From assembly GCA_028687435.1 (NCBI GenBank), contig JAQUAF010000007.1:1-64000 (forward strand): DNA of 64,000 nucleotides. The letters run 5' to 3'. Positions within the stretch are counted from its first letter, which is position 1. Every line of letters starts with the position of its first letter. Under the pieces are notes generated by a model. That model was not told where the DNA came from, searched no databases, and worked only from the letters and a program-made list of their open reading frames with translations. Origin of the DNA: Verrucomicrobiia bacterium (GTDB lineage: Bacteria; Verrucomicrobiota; Verrucomicrobiia; JABWAM01). Below, in pieces: positions 26,061 through 35,278 of this stretch. The position numbers and the translations under genes are program-made.

Positions 26061-26080
26061 GATCAAAGACAGATTTGATC
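26061..26080. promoter_or_regulatory. 7-bp inverted repeat upstream of the large hydrolase gene
   Basis: GATCAAA (26061-26067) and TTTGATC (26074-26080) are perfect arms around a 6-bp centre, 29 bp before ATG 26109. It could be an operator or a short RNA hairpin; no T-run follows. The 230-bp gap 25879-26108 shows no other feature. Confidence 0.4.
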
Positions 26081-26108
26081 TGCGGATCGTGTTTATTAGT
26101 GGAAAAAT

Positions 26109-29100
26109 ATGAGATATTCATGGCGGAAAGAGTTTGCAATTCCTTCCAACGCATATCGTGCGAAACCGTTTTGGTCCTGGAATGGGAAGTTGGAGGAGCA
26201 GGAACTCCGGCGTCAGATTCGGTTAATGGGGCAGATGGGTTTTGGCGGTTTTTTCATGCACTCGCGAACCGGCCTGGCAACGCCATATCTTTCTGCTGAA
26301 TGGTTTAAACTGGTGGGAGACTCTATTGACGAGGCCGCGCGTTGTGGTATGGAAGCGTGGCTTTATGATGAAGACCGCTGGCCTTCCGGCACCGCCGGCG
26401 GACTAGTGACCAGAAAACCGCAATTTCAAATGAAGTTTTTGAAAATGACGGTGCAACCGTTTTCCCGGAATTTAAAACTGGAAAAGGAGCTGATTGCGGT
26501 ATTTGCGGCAAAGTTGAATTTGGAAAAAATCAGCGCGGTGGAACGGCAGGGGCCAAACGCTTTGCCGGGATTTGATCCCGCCGGAAAAAAGAAACTGGTG
26601 TTTTGCACGCAATCACCATCTCCCGCGGATTTTTATAACGGTTACACCTATGTGGATGTGTTGAATCCCAAAGCCATTAAAGAGTTCATCAGAGTAACCC
26701 ATGAGGGTTATCGCCAATACGTTGGCGCTGGTTTTGGGAAAACGATTCCCGGTATTTTCACGGATGAACCGACTTATTTTCATAGTTTTAATCGCAATCA
26801 ATCGGAGGGAGGATATCTTGTTCCTTGGACCGGCGCTTTGCCGGAGGTGTTCAAACGCCGTCATGGGTATGACCTGCTGAATCATTTGCCGGAGTTGTTT
26901 TTTTTGCCGGAAGGCGTTGAATTTTCCCGGGTGCGGTATCATTTTATTGACTGTATTACCTGGATGTTCACCGAATCGTTTTCCCGGCAAATCAGTCGGT
27001 GGTGCGACCGGAATAAATTGCTTTTTACCGGTCATGTTTTGGCCGAAGACACGGTAAGTTTTCAGACCTCCAGGGTTGGCAGCGCAATGCGTTTTTATGA
27101 ACATATGCATGCGCCGGGGATGGATATGTTGACGGAGCATTGGCGCACTTATGACACGGCCAAGCAGGTTAGTTCCGCTGCCCGGCAGTTTGGCCGGAAG
27201 TGGCGTTTAACGGAAACGGACGGCTGTACCGGTTGGGACTTTTCGTTTGCGGGTCATAAAGCATTGGGTGATTGGCAGGTGGCTTTGGGAATTAATGTGC
27301 GTTGTCCGCATCTTTCCTGGTACACGATGGAAGGTGAGGCCAAGCGCGATTATCCGGCAAGCATATTTTATCAGTCGCCGTGGTGGCGGGATTACCGGAT
27401 GGTTGAGGATTACTTTGCGCGGATTCATGCGGTGATGACGAGGGGGGAAGAAGTCCGGGATTTGTTGGTTATTTTACCGGTGGAAAGTCTGTGGGGGGAA
27501 TGCCGGATCGGTGAAGCCGGGTGGGTAAATGATCCATCTGCGTGCGACCGACAATGCGACCGGCAAGTGCAGAAGATCAGGGACGCTCTCTTGAGCAACC
27601 ATATTGATTTTGATTATGGCGATGAGGATATCATGTCGCGGCATGGCAAGGTGATTGCCGGCTCCGAAGCGAAGCTGATGATTGGCAAGGCGGCTTACAA
27701 GGCCGTGCTGGTTCCGCCTCTGGTGACAATTCGTTCTTCAACGCTTATCCTGTTGAGCCGGTTCAGGTCGGCGGGAGGAAGGGTGGTCTTTCTTGAGCAG
27801 CCCCCGAAATATGTGGATGCCTTGCTGTCGCAAAAGGCGCTTGAATTCTCGCGCCAGTGTGTGGTGACGGCAAATCGCGCCATGGATTTTATTCCGTTAT
27901 TGGAAGATGATTGCCGCCGGATTTCGATCGTTGACGAACACGGAAAAGAAATTCCATCGGTTTTATGCCTTTTACGGAGGGACCATGAGTCAGATTATCT
28001 TTTTTTATGCAATACGGGGCACAGCCGCAGCCAATTTGATTTGCCGCAGATGAGTGATGTGGCGGTGGCAAAAAGAAAAGCGGCTTTTGATTTGGCGTTT
28101 ATCCGCGGATTCGGCGAATGCCAAGGGAGGCCGATCGAGTTGGAGCCTTCATCCGGAAAAATGTTAGCCGCCAATGCGGTGCGCAAGGATGGATTATGGG
28201 AAATTCAAACCTCTTTTCCGGCATTGGGCAGTCGTCTATTTGTGATTCCCAGAAGGAAGACGCGCTGTATTTTCCCGGAGCAGCCGGCCTTAAAAACGAT
28301 CAAACGCGTCCGGATGGCACAGGGTTGGTGGCCGATTGTTTTATCGGAAAATAATTGCCTGGTTTTGGACCGACCGCATTTTAAAATCGGCAACTCCGCA
28401 TGGAAGGGACCGGAAGAAATACTGCGAGCGGATGGAAAAGTGCGCGATGCAATTGGGTTAAAACGCCGGGGCGGAGAAATGATTCAGCCATGGGCGCAGA
28501 ACGACCGGAGGCTGGCCCAAGAAACGCTTCGCGCGACTGTTGTGCTCGAAGGGAAACCAGGTTGCATGCGGGGGGCAGGGGGACAGGCATTCATTGAGTT
28601 GAAATATGAGTTCGAAATTGAAACACTTCCTTCCGGAGACGTGTTTTTAGCAGTGGAACGTCCTGATTTATATGCGATTACCGTCAATGACATGCTGATT
28701 GAAACTGACATGGATTGCGGGTGGTGGGTGGACAGGTCTTTAAGAAAAATGCCTCTGCCGTCGGGCGCGTTGAAAACCGGCCGTAATGAAATCAAACTGG
28801 CCTGTAAGTACACGGCCAGGCATCCGGGATTTGAAATGATTTATCTGTTGGGCGCATTTGGAGTCCGTTTGCGAGGGGGGAAGGGATGCCTGACGGACAT
28901 GCCGCGATTTTTGCGGTTGGGCGACTGGTGCCGGCAGGGATTGCCGTTTTATTCCGGCTCGGTCGGTTATTCGTGCCGGATACGTTCCGCCGTTCAGCCT
29001 GGACAACGGATTGTGCTTAATGTGCCGGAATTTTCCGGAATGGCGGTAAAAGTGTGGGTTGACGGGAGTGAGGCCGGATATGCCGCCTGGCCGCCCTGGC

Positions 29101-29342
29101 AGGTTGATATTACCCAAATGTTGGATAATGAAAACCGCCAGCATGAATTGCGCATTGAAGTCCTGGGCCACCGGCGTAATTCGCACGGTCCATTGCATCA
29201 TATAAATAAACATCCCATTTGGACTGGTCCGGCGGAATTTATTTCTAAAAATAATTTATGGAGCGAGGACTATCAGCTTGTTTCATGTGGTTTGCACAAA
29301 CCGCCTGAACTTTTGACCTTTTACACGACAAAAATCGCTTAA
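26109..29342 (+). CDS. large glycoside hydrolase-like protein (GH106-type rhamnosidase-like TIM barrel)
   Basis: 1077 aa, no clear signal peptide. The N-terminal region has 'KPFWSWNGKLEEQELRRQIR', 'MGQMGFGGFFMHSRTGL' and 'AWLYDEDRWPSGTAGGLV', as in (beta/alpha)8 enzymes related to GH106 alpha-L-rhamnosidases and similar unclassified hydrolases. A later acidic motif 'PGIFTDEPTYF' may carry a catalytic Glu. C-terminal part (~760-1070) is beta-rich with jelly-roll features ('TVNDMLIETDMDCGWWVD', 'VKVWVDGSEAGYAAWPPWQV'). It probably acts on a plant- or algal-type polysaccharide product in the cytoplasm. Exact substrate unknown. Confidence 0.72.
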   Translation: MRYSWRKEFAIPSNAYRAKPFWSWNGKLEEQELRRQIRLMGQMGFGGFFMHSRTGLATPYLSAEWFKLVGDSIDEAARCGMEAWLYDEDRWPSGTAGGLVTRKPQFQMKFLKMTVQPFSRNLKLEKELIAVFAAKLNLEKISAVERQGPNALPGFDPAGKKKLVFCTQSPSPADFYNGYTYVDVLNPKAIKEFIRVTHEGYRQYVGAGFGKTIPGIFTDEPTYFHSFNRNQSEGGYLVPWTGALPEVFKRRHGYDLLNHLPELFFLPEGVEFSRVRYHFIDCITWMFTESFSRQISRWCDRNKLLFTGHVLAEDTVSFQTSRVGSAMRFYEHMHAPGMDMLTEHWRTYDTAKQVSSAARQFGRKWRLTETDGCTGWDFSFAGHKALGDWQVALGINVRCPHLSWYTMEGEAKRDYPASIFYQSPWWRDYRMVEDYFARIHAVMTRGEEVRDLLVILPVESLWGECRIGEAGWVNDPSACDRQCDRQVQKIRDALLSNHIDFDYGDEDIMSRHGKVIAGSEAKLMIGKAAYKAVLVPPLVTIRSSTLILLSRFRSAGGRVVFLEQPPKYVDALLSQKALEFSRQCVVTANRAMDFIPLLEDDCRRISIVDEHGKEIPSVLCLLRRDHESDYLFLCNTGHSRSQFDLPQMSDVAVAKRKAAFDLAFIRGFGECQGRPIELEPSSGKMLAANAVRKDGLWEIQTSFPALGSRLFVIPRRKTRCIFPEQPALKTIKRVRMAQGWWPIVLSENNCLVLDRPHFKIGNSAWKGPEEILRADGKVRDAIGLKRRGGEMIQPWAQNDRRLAQETLRATVVLEGKPGCMRGAGGQAFIELKYEFEIETLPSGDVFLAVERPDLYAITVNDMLIETDMDCGWWVDRSLRKMPLPSGALKTGRNEIKLACKYTARHPGFEMIYLLGAFGVRLRGGKGCLTDMPRFLRLGDWCRQGLPFYSGSVGYSCRIRSAVQPGQRIVLNVPEFSGMAVKVWVDGSEAGYAAWPPWQVDITQMLDNENRQHELRIEVLGHRRNSHGPLHHINKHPIWTGPAEFISKNNLWSEDYQLVSCGLHKPPELLTFYTTKIA

Positions 29343-29390
29343 CTCAGGTGAAAAGTGGCGTTGATAAATCGGAAAAGAGGAGAGATTAAC

Positions 29391-32300
29391 ATGAAGACTG
29401 GACAAATGATTATGTTGGGAATGGCGGGTGTCCTGGGGTTGATATTGATCGAATCGTTGACTGGTGATGAACGCGTGGACTATGGCCCCAAACTGCTATC
29501 GCCGACGATGGCAGTGAAAACTCCGCATCTTTTTGAGTTGAAGCCGGCCGCGCAGGGGCGCGTGAAGGTTTTGTTTATAACCTGGCGGGGAGGAATGCGC
29601 GAGGTGGTGGAATTGGCTCAGCGGTTTGATCTGGACTATACCGTGTTTGCGATGGACGAACAGGATGAATTCTTTACACCAGATCCAGAGGGTAGTTGTG
29701 CCAAAGCCCTGACATCTGAGAAAATGATGGCGGAAATGAAGGGGAAGCTTGCGGGAACATATGATTGCGTGGTGTTGGGTAATATCAATTGGGCTGTTCT
29801 GCCGTTGAGAGCCCGATATGAAGTATTGCGGAAAGTGAAAGAGGGGACGTCATTGGTGGCATTGATCAAAAAACCGGATGTATATTGGGAAAAAGCCGTC
29901 GCAAAGAAGGAACCGGCGAAACTGGAAGGCGTGTATCCGTGGAAAGGTCTGCCGGAATTCAGCTGTTTCCCGGACACCCAGGCATGGGTTGATGAGACCC
30001 TGCGGGTGGCGCGTTTTGGGAAAGGGCGAATTATTGAGTTCAAGAGTTACACGCCGCCGGCCATAAAGCATTTTACTTTGCAGATGTTGACGCCGCCAGC
30101 GCTCGGCAAAACAATAAGTTGGGAGAACGTGTGTCGTGATGAATATGATTATTATCTGGCGTGGGCCTGGCATTGGATATTGGAGGCGGCCGGGAAACCT
30201 CCGGTGGTGAGAGTGACCGGTGAAGGTTATGCGCGGGGAAAGCGCAATGAGTTGGCCGGAGTGGATTATGTGCTGAAAACAGCGGTGAAACGGAAAGTTG
30301 AATGCCGGTTTACCTTAAAAGATCGATGGGGAATGGAGCGAAAGACGGAGCGGAAACAGGTTGATTTGATGGAAGGTGAAAACCATTTGCGATTTGAAAT
30401 AGGCCGGATAGCGGCCGGCGGATATTTTGCGAACTTGTTGGTGTATGAAGGAGGCAAAGCGGCCGGATTCGGCGCGATATATGTGGATGTGGATGGAGAT
30501 ATGAGGATTGGAGAAATCGAGATGGCAAAAAGTTTCAAGGGAAAAGAGGATGTCAAGGGAAAGGTGTTGGTTCGTGGAGCCGGAAAGGAAGGGGTGACGA
30601 TAAAGACCACCCGGATGGATAATTATGGGCGGATTACGGGGATGGAAATGGTTCCGGTCATCGTTAGGGAAGGATCCTCGTGTGAAACGGTGTTTTCGGT
30701 GGCTGCGACGGCGCCATTGTCAATCGTTCAGTATCTGTTTGTTGAGTTATTGACTGGCGGAGAGGTGTTGGATCGGAAGAGGATCATGTATTCAATATCC
30801 GATTTTTATCCTCCGGATGACGTCCGTTATGCGGTATGGACATACATGTATGCCCATAGTTATCTGGGGTTGGCGTGGATGGAAGAAATCAAAAAAGCCG
30901 GGTTTGATTTCCAATATGGAGGATTTGGCGAAACCGTGCCGATGGCCAATCTGTGGCTTATTCCTTATGCCACGCGATTTTATGACCACAATGATATGCC
31001 TCCACGCACAATCAATGACCATGTGCGACGTCCATGTTTGACTGACCCGGTCTGGCAAAAGCAGGAGGGAGACAAACTGCTGAAGGAGGTGGAAAAAATC
31101 GCGCCTTGGTCCACCCCGATATATTCTCTGGGCGATGAATGTTATTTTTCGCATGAACCATACGAATTGTGTTTTTCGGACACGTGCCGGGATTTCTTTC
31201 ATCAATTCCTGCGGACGGAATATAAGACCTTGGAAACCTTGAATCGTGAATATGGAACGAATTACAAGACATTTGAAGAAATTAAGCCGATAACTTTGGA
31301 TGAGGTAGCGGCTGATCCGGGCAAGACGCCGCTGTGGGTTGATTTCCGGCGGTGCATGGAAAGCAACTGGGCCGGAGCATTTGAGCGTTTTGGGCGGTTG
31401 ATACGTGAAAAGGTTCCGGAAGCGAAAGTGGGATATGAAGGAACCGATCACCGCGTGACCAGTTTTCGTGCGGATGATTTCTGGAAATTGATGAAGGTGC
31501 TGGATTTTAATGGTCCATATTACAGTGATTTTATCACGCATGCGGTGGTGGATTTTGCGCGTCCTGGCTCAGTGGTCGGTGGAGGATGGTATGGGGGTTA
31601 CAACCCTTTTCGGAGCGAGATCTATAGTCATTATATTTCCTGGCGACAATTATTTTTTGGCGCCAATGCTTTCATGGTATGGCAGGCCTATCCCGGCAGT
31701 TTTTTTGGCAATATAACGGCGCCGGATTTTTCGTTTTATGATTTTTTCAAAGCCAACATCGAGGAAGTCAAGGAAATCAAGCGCGGAATTGGCAAATTGC
31801 TTATGGGATGCAGCCGGAGTGACGACGGTGTGGCGGTCTTGTATTCGGCTTCCAGTGTGCACATGGGAACATTGACGAAAGGCCTGCCGACGGTGGAGAA
31901 GACGCTGAATATTTTAATTCGCTTGCTGGAAGACGCCGGTTTCGGATATCGGATTGTATCCTATGAGGAGGTGGAGAAAGGACTCCTGCGTGGCGGCAAG
32001 TATCGTGTCATCTTGCTGCCCTATGCGCAGGCATTGTCGGACGGTGAGATATCAGAAATAACGGATTTTGTGAAAGGGGGTGGCGTGGCGATAGCAGACC
32101 TGCGACCCGGTGTGACGGATGAACACGGCAAGAGAAGGGAAAGAGGCGCTTTGGACGAATTGTTCGGAGTGGCGCAGGACGCAAAAGCGGCGAAAACCGT
32201 GGCCGGGCGGATGAAAACAAAGTGGCCGGTGGAAAAGGAATTTGAGACCGTGGGGGATGGAGGTTTGCGGATTGGAGACGCCGACTCGCACGGCGCGATT

Positions 32301-33071
32301 TCCAATGTTCCCTGCATGGCGGTGAAGCAACACGGCAAAGGCAGAACCGTGCTGTTGAACTTTTCGCTGACAAAATACGTTGAAAGTGATAATTCCCAGA
32401 CATATCAGGAGCCAGTCGGCAAAGAAGCGGATGCGATCGTCGGATTATGTGAGGCTCTGTTGTTGGAGAGCGGCGTGAGTCATCAGGTGGTCGTTTCTCC
32501 CAAACTGGATAGATTGAGGAATTACCGGTTTATGGAAGGGAACAACATGTACGTGGGATTGCTTCAAGAACTGCCGGAACTGCCAATTCGGTATGCGTTG
32601 GGCACAGCCAAGCCGCTTCTTGAGACAGCCGCCAAGATGAAAACAACGCTGGGGAAAAGGCATATATATGACCTCCGGGCAGGGAAGTATCTCGGATACA
32701 CGGATGCGATAGAGGTTAACATTAAGCCAGGCATAGCCAAGCTGTTTGCCTTGATGGATTATCAAGTAACCGCAGTGGTGGTAAATGTGCCGTTGAAAGC
32801 GCGGCAGGGCGAAAAACTGGATTACACGATTGAAGTAAGGAGTAAAGATGGCCATGTTGGATCCCATGTGGCCCACATCGAGGTTTATGATCCGGAGGGG
32901 CGGGAGGCGGAATGGTATGCCGGAAATATAAGATTGAATGGCGGACGGGGAGTCGGGCGGTTGAATTTAAGTTCGAATGAAAAAACTGGAACGTGGCGTT
33001 TGAGAATTTGCGACATGGCGTCAGGAAAGATTGCCGAAGTAAAATACACCGTGGAGAAAAACACGCCATGA
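29391..33071 (+). CDS. giant GH42-like (beta-galactosidase superfamily) secreted protein
   Basis: 1226 aa from ATG 29391, preceded by GAGGAG; N-terminal hydrophobic segment MIMLGMAGVLGLILIESL is a signal or anchor. Order: a ThuA/GATase-like N-domain (~50-290), beta-sandwich modules (~290-480), a TIM-barrel region (~490-800) with 'IYSLGDECYFSHEP' (Glu583, candidate acid/base), a GH42-type trimerisation or GATase-like domain (~810-1050) with 'GYRIVSYEEVEKGLL' and 'YRVILLPYAQALSDGEI', and a C-terminal Ig-like part. The expected second catalytic Glu is not obvious: the equivalent strand reads GGGWYGGYN. It overlaps the next gene by 4 bp. Paralogue at 45235-48642. Confidence 0.78.
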   Translation: MKTGQMIMLGMAGVLGLILIESLTGDERVDYGPKLLSPTMAVKTPHLFELKPAAQGRVKVLFITWRGGMREVVELAQRFDLDYTVFAMDEQDEFFTPDPEGSCAKALTSEKMMAEMKGKLAGTYDCVVLGNINWAVLPLRARYEVLRKVKEGTSLVALIKKPDVYWEKAVAKKEPAKLEGVYPWKGLPEFSCFPDTQAWVDETLRVARFGKGRIIEFKSYTPPAIKHFTLQMLTPPALGKTISWENVCRDEYDYYLAWAWHWILEAAGKPPVVRVTGEGYARGKRNELAGVDYVLKTAVKRKVECRFTLKDRWGMERKTERKQVDLMEGENHLRFEIGRIAAGGYFANLLVYEGGKAAGFGAIYVDVDGDMRIGEIEMAKSFKGKEDVKGKVLVRGAGKEGVTIKTTRMDNYGRITGMEMVPVIVREGSSCETVFSVAATAPLSIVQYLFVELLTGGEVLDRKRIMYSISDFYPPDDVRYAVWTYMYAHSYLGLAWMEEIKKAGFDFQYGGFGETVPMANLWLIPYATRFYDHNDMPPRTINDHVRRPCLTDPVWQKQEGDKLLKEVEKIAPWSTPIYSLGDECYFSHEPYELCFSDTCRDFFHQFLRTEYKTLETLNREYGTNYKTFEEIKPITLDEVAADPGKTPLWVDFRRCMESNWAGAFERFGRLIREKVPEAKVGYEGTDHRVTSFRADDFWKLMKVLDFNGPYYSDFITHAVVDFARPGSVVGGGWYGGYNPFRSEIYSHYISWRQLFFGANAFMVWQAYPGSFFGNITAPDFSFYDFFKANIEEVKEIKRGIGKLLMGCSRSDDGVAVLYSASSVHMGTLTKGLPTVEKTLNILIRLLEDAGFGYRIVSYEEVEKGLLRGGKYRVILLPYAQALSDGEISEITDFVKGGGVAIADLRPGVTDEHGKRRERGALDELFGVAQDAKAAKTVAGRMKTKWPVEKEFETVGDGGLRIGDADSHGAISNVPCMAVKQHGKGRTVLLNFSLTKYVESDNSQTYQEPVGKEADAIVGLCEALLLESGVSHQVVVSPKLDRLRNYRFMEGNNMYVGLLQELPELPIRYALGTAKPLLETAAKMKTTLGKRHIYDLRAGKYLGYTDAIEVNIKPGIAKLFALMDYQVTAVVVNVPLKARQGEKLDYTIEVRSKDGHVGSHVAHIEVYDPEGREAEWYAGNIRLNGGRGVGRLNLSSNEKTGTWRLRICDMASGKIAEVKYTVEKNTP

Positions 33072-35278
33072 TAAAAAGGATTCTTTTGTTAATTGGGATG
33101 ATGGGCGTGGCGGCTTGCGCGGGAGCGGAACGTTTGGCGTACCAATGTTTTCGGATGAACAGCCGTCCCGTGCTGGATGGCAAGTTGGATGACGCGGCAT
33201 GGAAAGACGCGCCGCAGTCCAGTCCGTTTTACGTTTTGGGCGGAGTGCCCCCCGTATATGAGTTGGAAAAGCCGGCATGGTTGAAGGCCGGCTGGGATGA
33301 TGAGGCGATTTATATCGGCGTTTACGCGGCTGAACCGGCCCCGGAAAAGCTGGTGGCTTGTCTTGAAAACGGAAATCCGGGATTATGGCAGGAAGATTGT
33401 CTTGAGCTTTTTTTTTATCCCAAAGGCGTCAAGCCGTATTTTCAACTGTTGATCAATGCCAGAGGATCGCGCAGTAATTTTAGGGGAACGTTCCAGTCTT
33501 TTTCGTCCATGTGGGAGGCGAAAGTTCATGTGGGAAAGGAATTTTGGTCGCTGGAGGCGCGGGTTCCATTTGCATATCTGGAGCGGACGCCGGAGCCTGG
33601 GGAAAAATGGCGATGGAACGCGGCTCGGGACAGTAAAACTCCTGCGACGGGTTTTTATTGCTGGGCTCCATTAAAAACCGGATTTCATGACATTGATCAT
33701 TGGGGGGAATTGGTATTTCTAAACCGGATGGTGCAGGGAACAAAGATGGAGGCGGCGGAACGCGAAATGAATGCTCCCTTTCGCCGGTTTGCGGTGGAGC
33801 GGTTTGATAAAATCAAAAAAGCGGAGATGGAATTTGAGGCAGAGGTGAGGGACGCCGGAAAGGATCCGCGGTATGCGGAAGAAGTGGCGAAAATATTGCG
33901 TATCGATGATCAGTTAACGAAAATTGACTCAGGGAAAAATGACATAGCGGATATCCTTGGTTTGTTGAAGGCGAGCAACGGTTTGACGGAAAAAATGGAA
34001 AAAATTAAGTACCGGCATCTATTGGAGAAACTTTTTGCGGAACCGGGAGGCGTTTCTTGCTCCAGTTCCTTAATTCCGGTCGTGACTATTGGCGCATTGT
34101 TGGAAAATGTTTTTTCATTTTCGGATGCTTTTAAGGAAAAGGTTTTGCAAGTGACGTGTGCCAATCGAATGAAAACCTGCGGGTTGGGAATCATGTTGTA
34201 TGCGTTGGATCATCAGGGCAATTTGCCCAATAACGGCAGCGTGCCTTTTCTTCCGTGGGCAAAAAGTGTGGTGGAGGAGGGCGAGTACCTCTTTAAGGAA
34301 GACTGTTTATGTCCGGCGGCGCCGCCCCAAAAATATACTTCATGCCTGCATACCTTTGGCATGAAAACCGCCCGCGCCATGTCGTTATCCGTCAAGTATG
34401 ATCCCCAACGGCCGTTACTGGTGGATTCGGTCATGCCTGATTCGCATGAGCAGATTTCTTGGGGGATAGCATATAAATATAGCTCTGTGCATTGCCGGCA
34501 CGAAGGGCGGGCCAATGTTTTGTTTATGGACCTGAGTGTTGAGCCTTTAACAAAAGCGGAATTATTGAGCCGGGAAATTGTGCCGAAAGCGATGGATCAA
34601 TATATTGTGGTTAAAGGAGAACGGGATGCGGATTCCCGCAAGTCGACAGATGTAAATTTTCCGGATGCAACAATGGCATTTAGCAAGGCTTATCGCGCAT
34701 TTATGCTGTCGCCGATGGCTAAGGAAAAGGGTGATGGGTATGAAGAATCGGCAAAACTGCTGGAAGAGGCGGTGGCGGGGAATGTTCCGCGTTCCGTCAG
34801 ACTTAGGGCCCATCTTTTGCTGGCGTATATTGACCTTTTGGAGGGACGGTATGACGATGCCGAACGGGACGCAAACGCATCTCGAAAACTGGCACGGGAA
34901 TTTTTGCCAGGCAAAGTTGTCGACAAACTCGATGCGCTTGTGGCGCTTATCGAGAAAAAAGAAATAACGAAAATTGGCGATCTGGTAAAAAAAATGGCGG
35001 ACGCCCCGGTCGATTTGGAATTCACAAAGGCGCTGGTGCAATTGATTGACAGCCGTGAGGCTTATGCTCTGATGGTGAAGAGGAGCTGGGGGAAATATAT
35101 TCCGTTGTTTGAAAAACAGCTCAATGAGTTGGCGAGTGAATTAAAATTAAGAGGGGATGAAAAGGCCCGGCTGAAGTCCGATTTGGCGGAAAAGTATGGC
35201 CGGCGTGGCTGTTTTATGGCATCAGAACTGGAAGATGACGTCTTTGGAAAATGTATTTCGGAATTGGTCAAAGATTAG
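33068..35278 (+). CDS. CBM9-like protein with embedded H-x9-DG pseudopilin-type domain and helical C-terminus
   Basis: 736 aa from ATG 33068, whose ATGA overlaps the upstream stop. Signal peptide MIKRILLLIGMMGVAACAGA. Residues ~25-220: CBM9-like domain ('PVLDGKLDDAAWKDAPQ', 'GWDDEAIYIGVYAAEP', 'WQEDCLELFFYP'). Residues ~360-500: the globular part of H-x9-DG pseudopilins ('CANRMKTCGLGIMLYALDHQ', 'CRHEGRANVLFMDLSVEPL') without a prepilin helix; the terminal DG has become DL. Residues ~520-736: helical, TPR-like. The combination suggests secreted glycan binding. Its TAG stop abuts the IS at 35279. Confidence 0.82.
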   Translation: MIKRILLLIGMMGVAACAGAERLAYQCFRMNSRPVLDGKLDDAAWKDAPQSSPFYVLGGVPPVYELEKPAWLKAGWDDEAIYIGVYAAEPAPEKLVACLENGNPGLWQEDCLELFFYPKGVKPYFQLLINARGSRSNFRGTFQSFSSMWEAKVHVGKEFWSLEARVPFAYLERTPEPGEKWRWNAARDSKTPATGFYCWAPLKTGFHDIDHWGELVFLNRMVQGTKMEAAEREMNAPFRRFAVERFDKIKKAEMEFEAEVRDAGKDPRYAEEVAKILRIDDQLTKIDSGKNDIADILGLLKASNGLTEKMEKIKYRHLLEKLFAEPGGVSCSSSLIPVVTIGALLENVFSFSDAFKEKVLQVTCANRMKTCGLGIMLYALDHQGNLPNNGSVPFLPWAKSVVEEGEYLFKEDCLCPAAPPQKYTSCLHTFGMKTARAMSLSVKYDPQRPLLVDSVMPDSHEQISWGIAYKYSSVHCRHEGRANVLFMDLSVEPLTKAELLSREIVPKAMDQYIVVKGERDADSRKSTDVNFPDATMAFSKAYRAFMLSPMAKEKGDGYEESAKLLEEAVAGNVPRSVRLRAHLLLAYIDLLEGRYDDAERDANASRKLAREFLPGKVVDKLDALVALIEKKEITKIGDLVKKMADAPVDLEFTKALVQLIDSREAYALMVKRSWGKYIPLFEKQLNELASELKLRGDEKARLKSDLAEKYGRRGCFMASELEDDVFGKCISELVKD

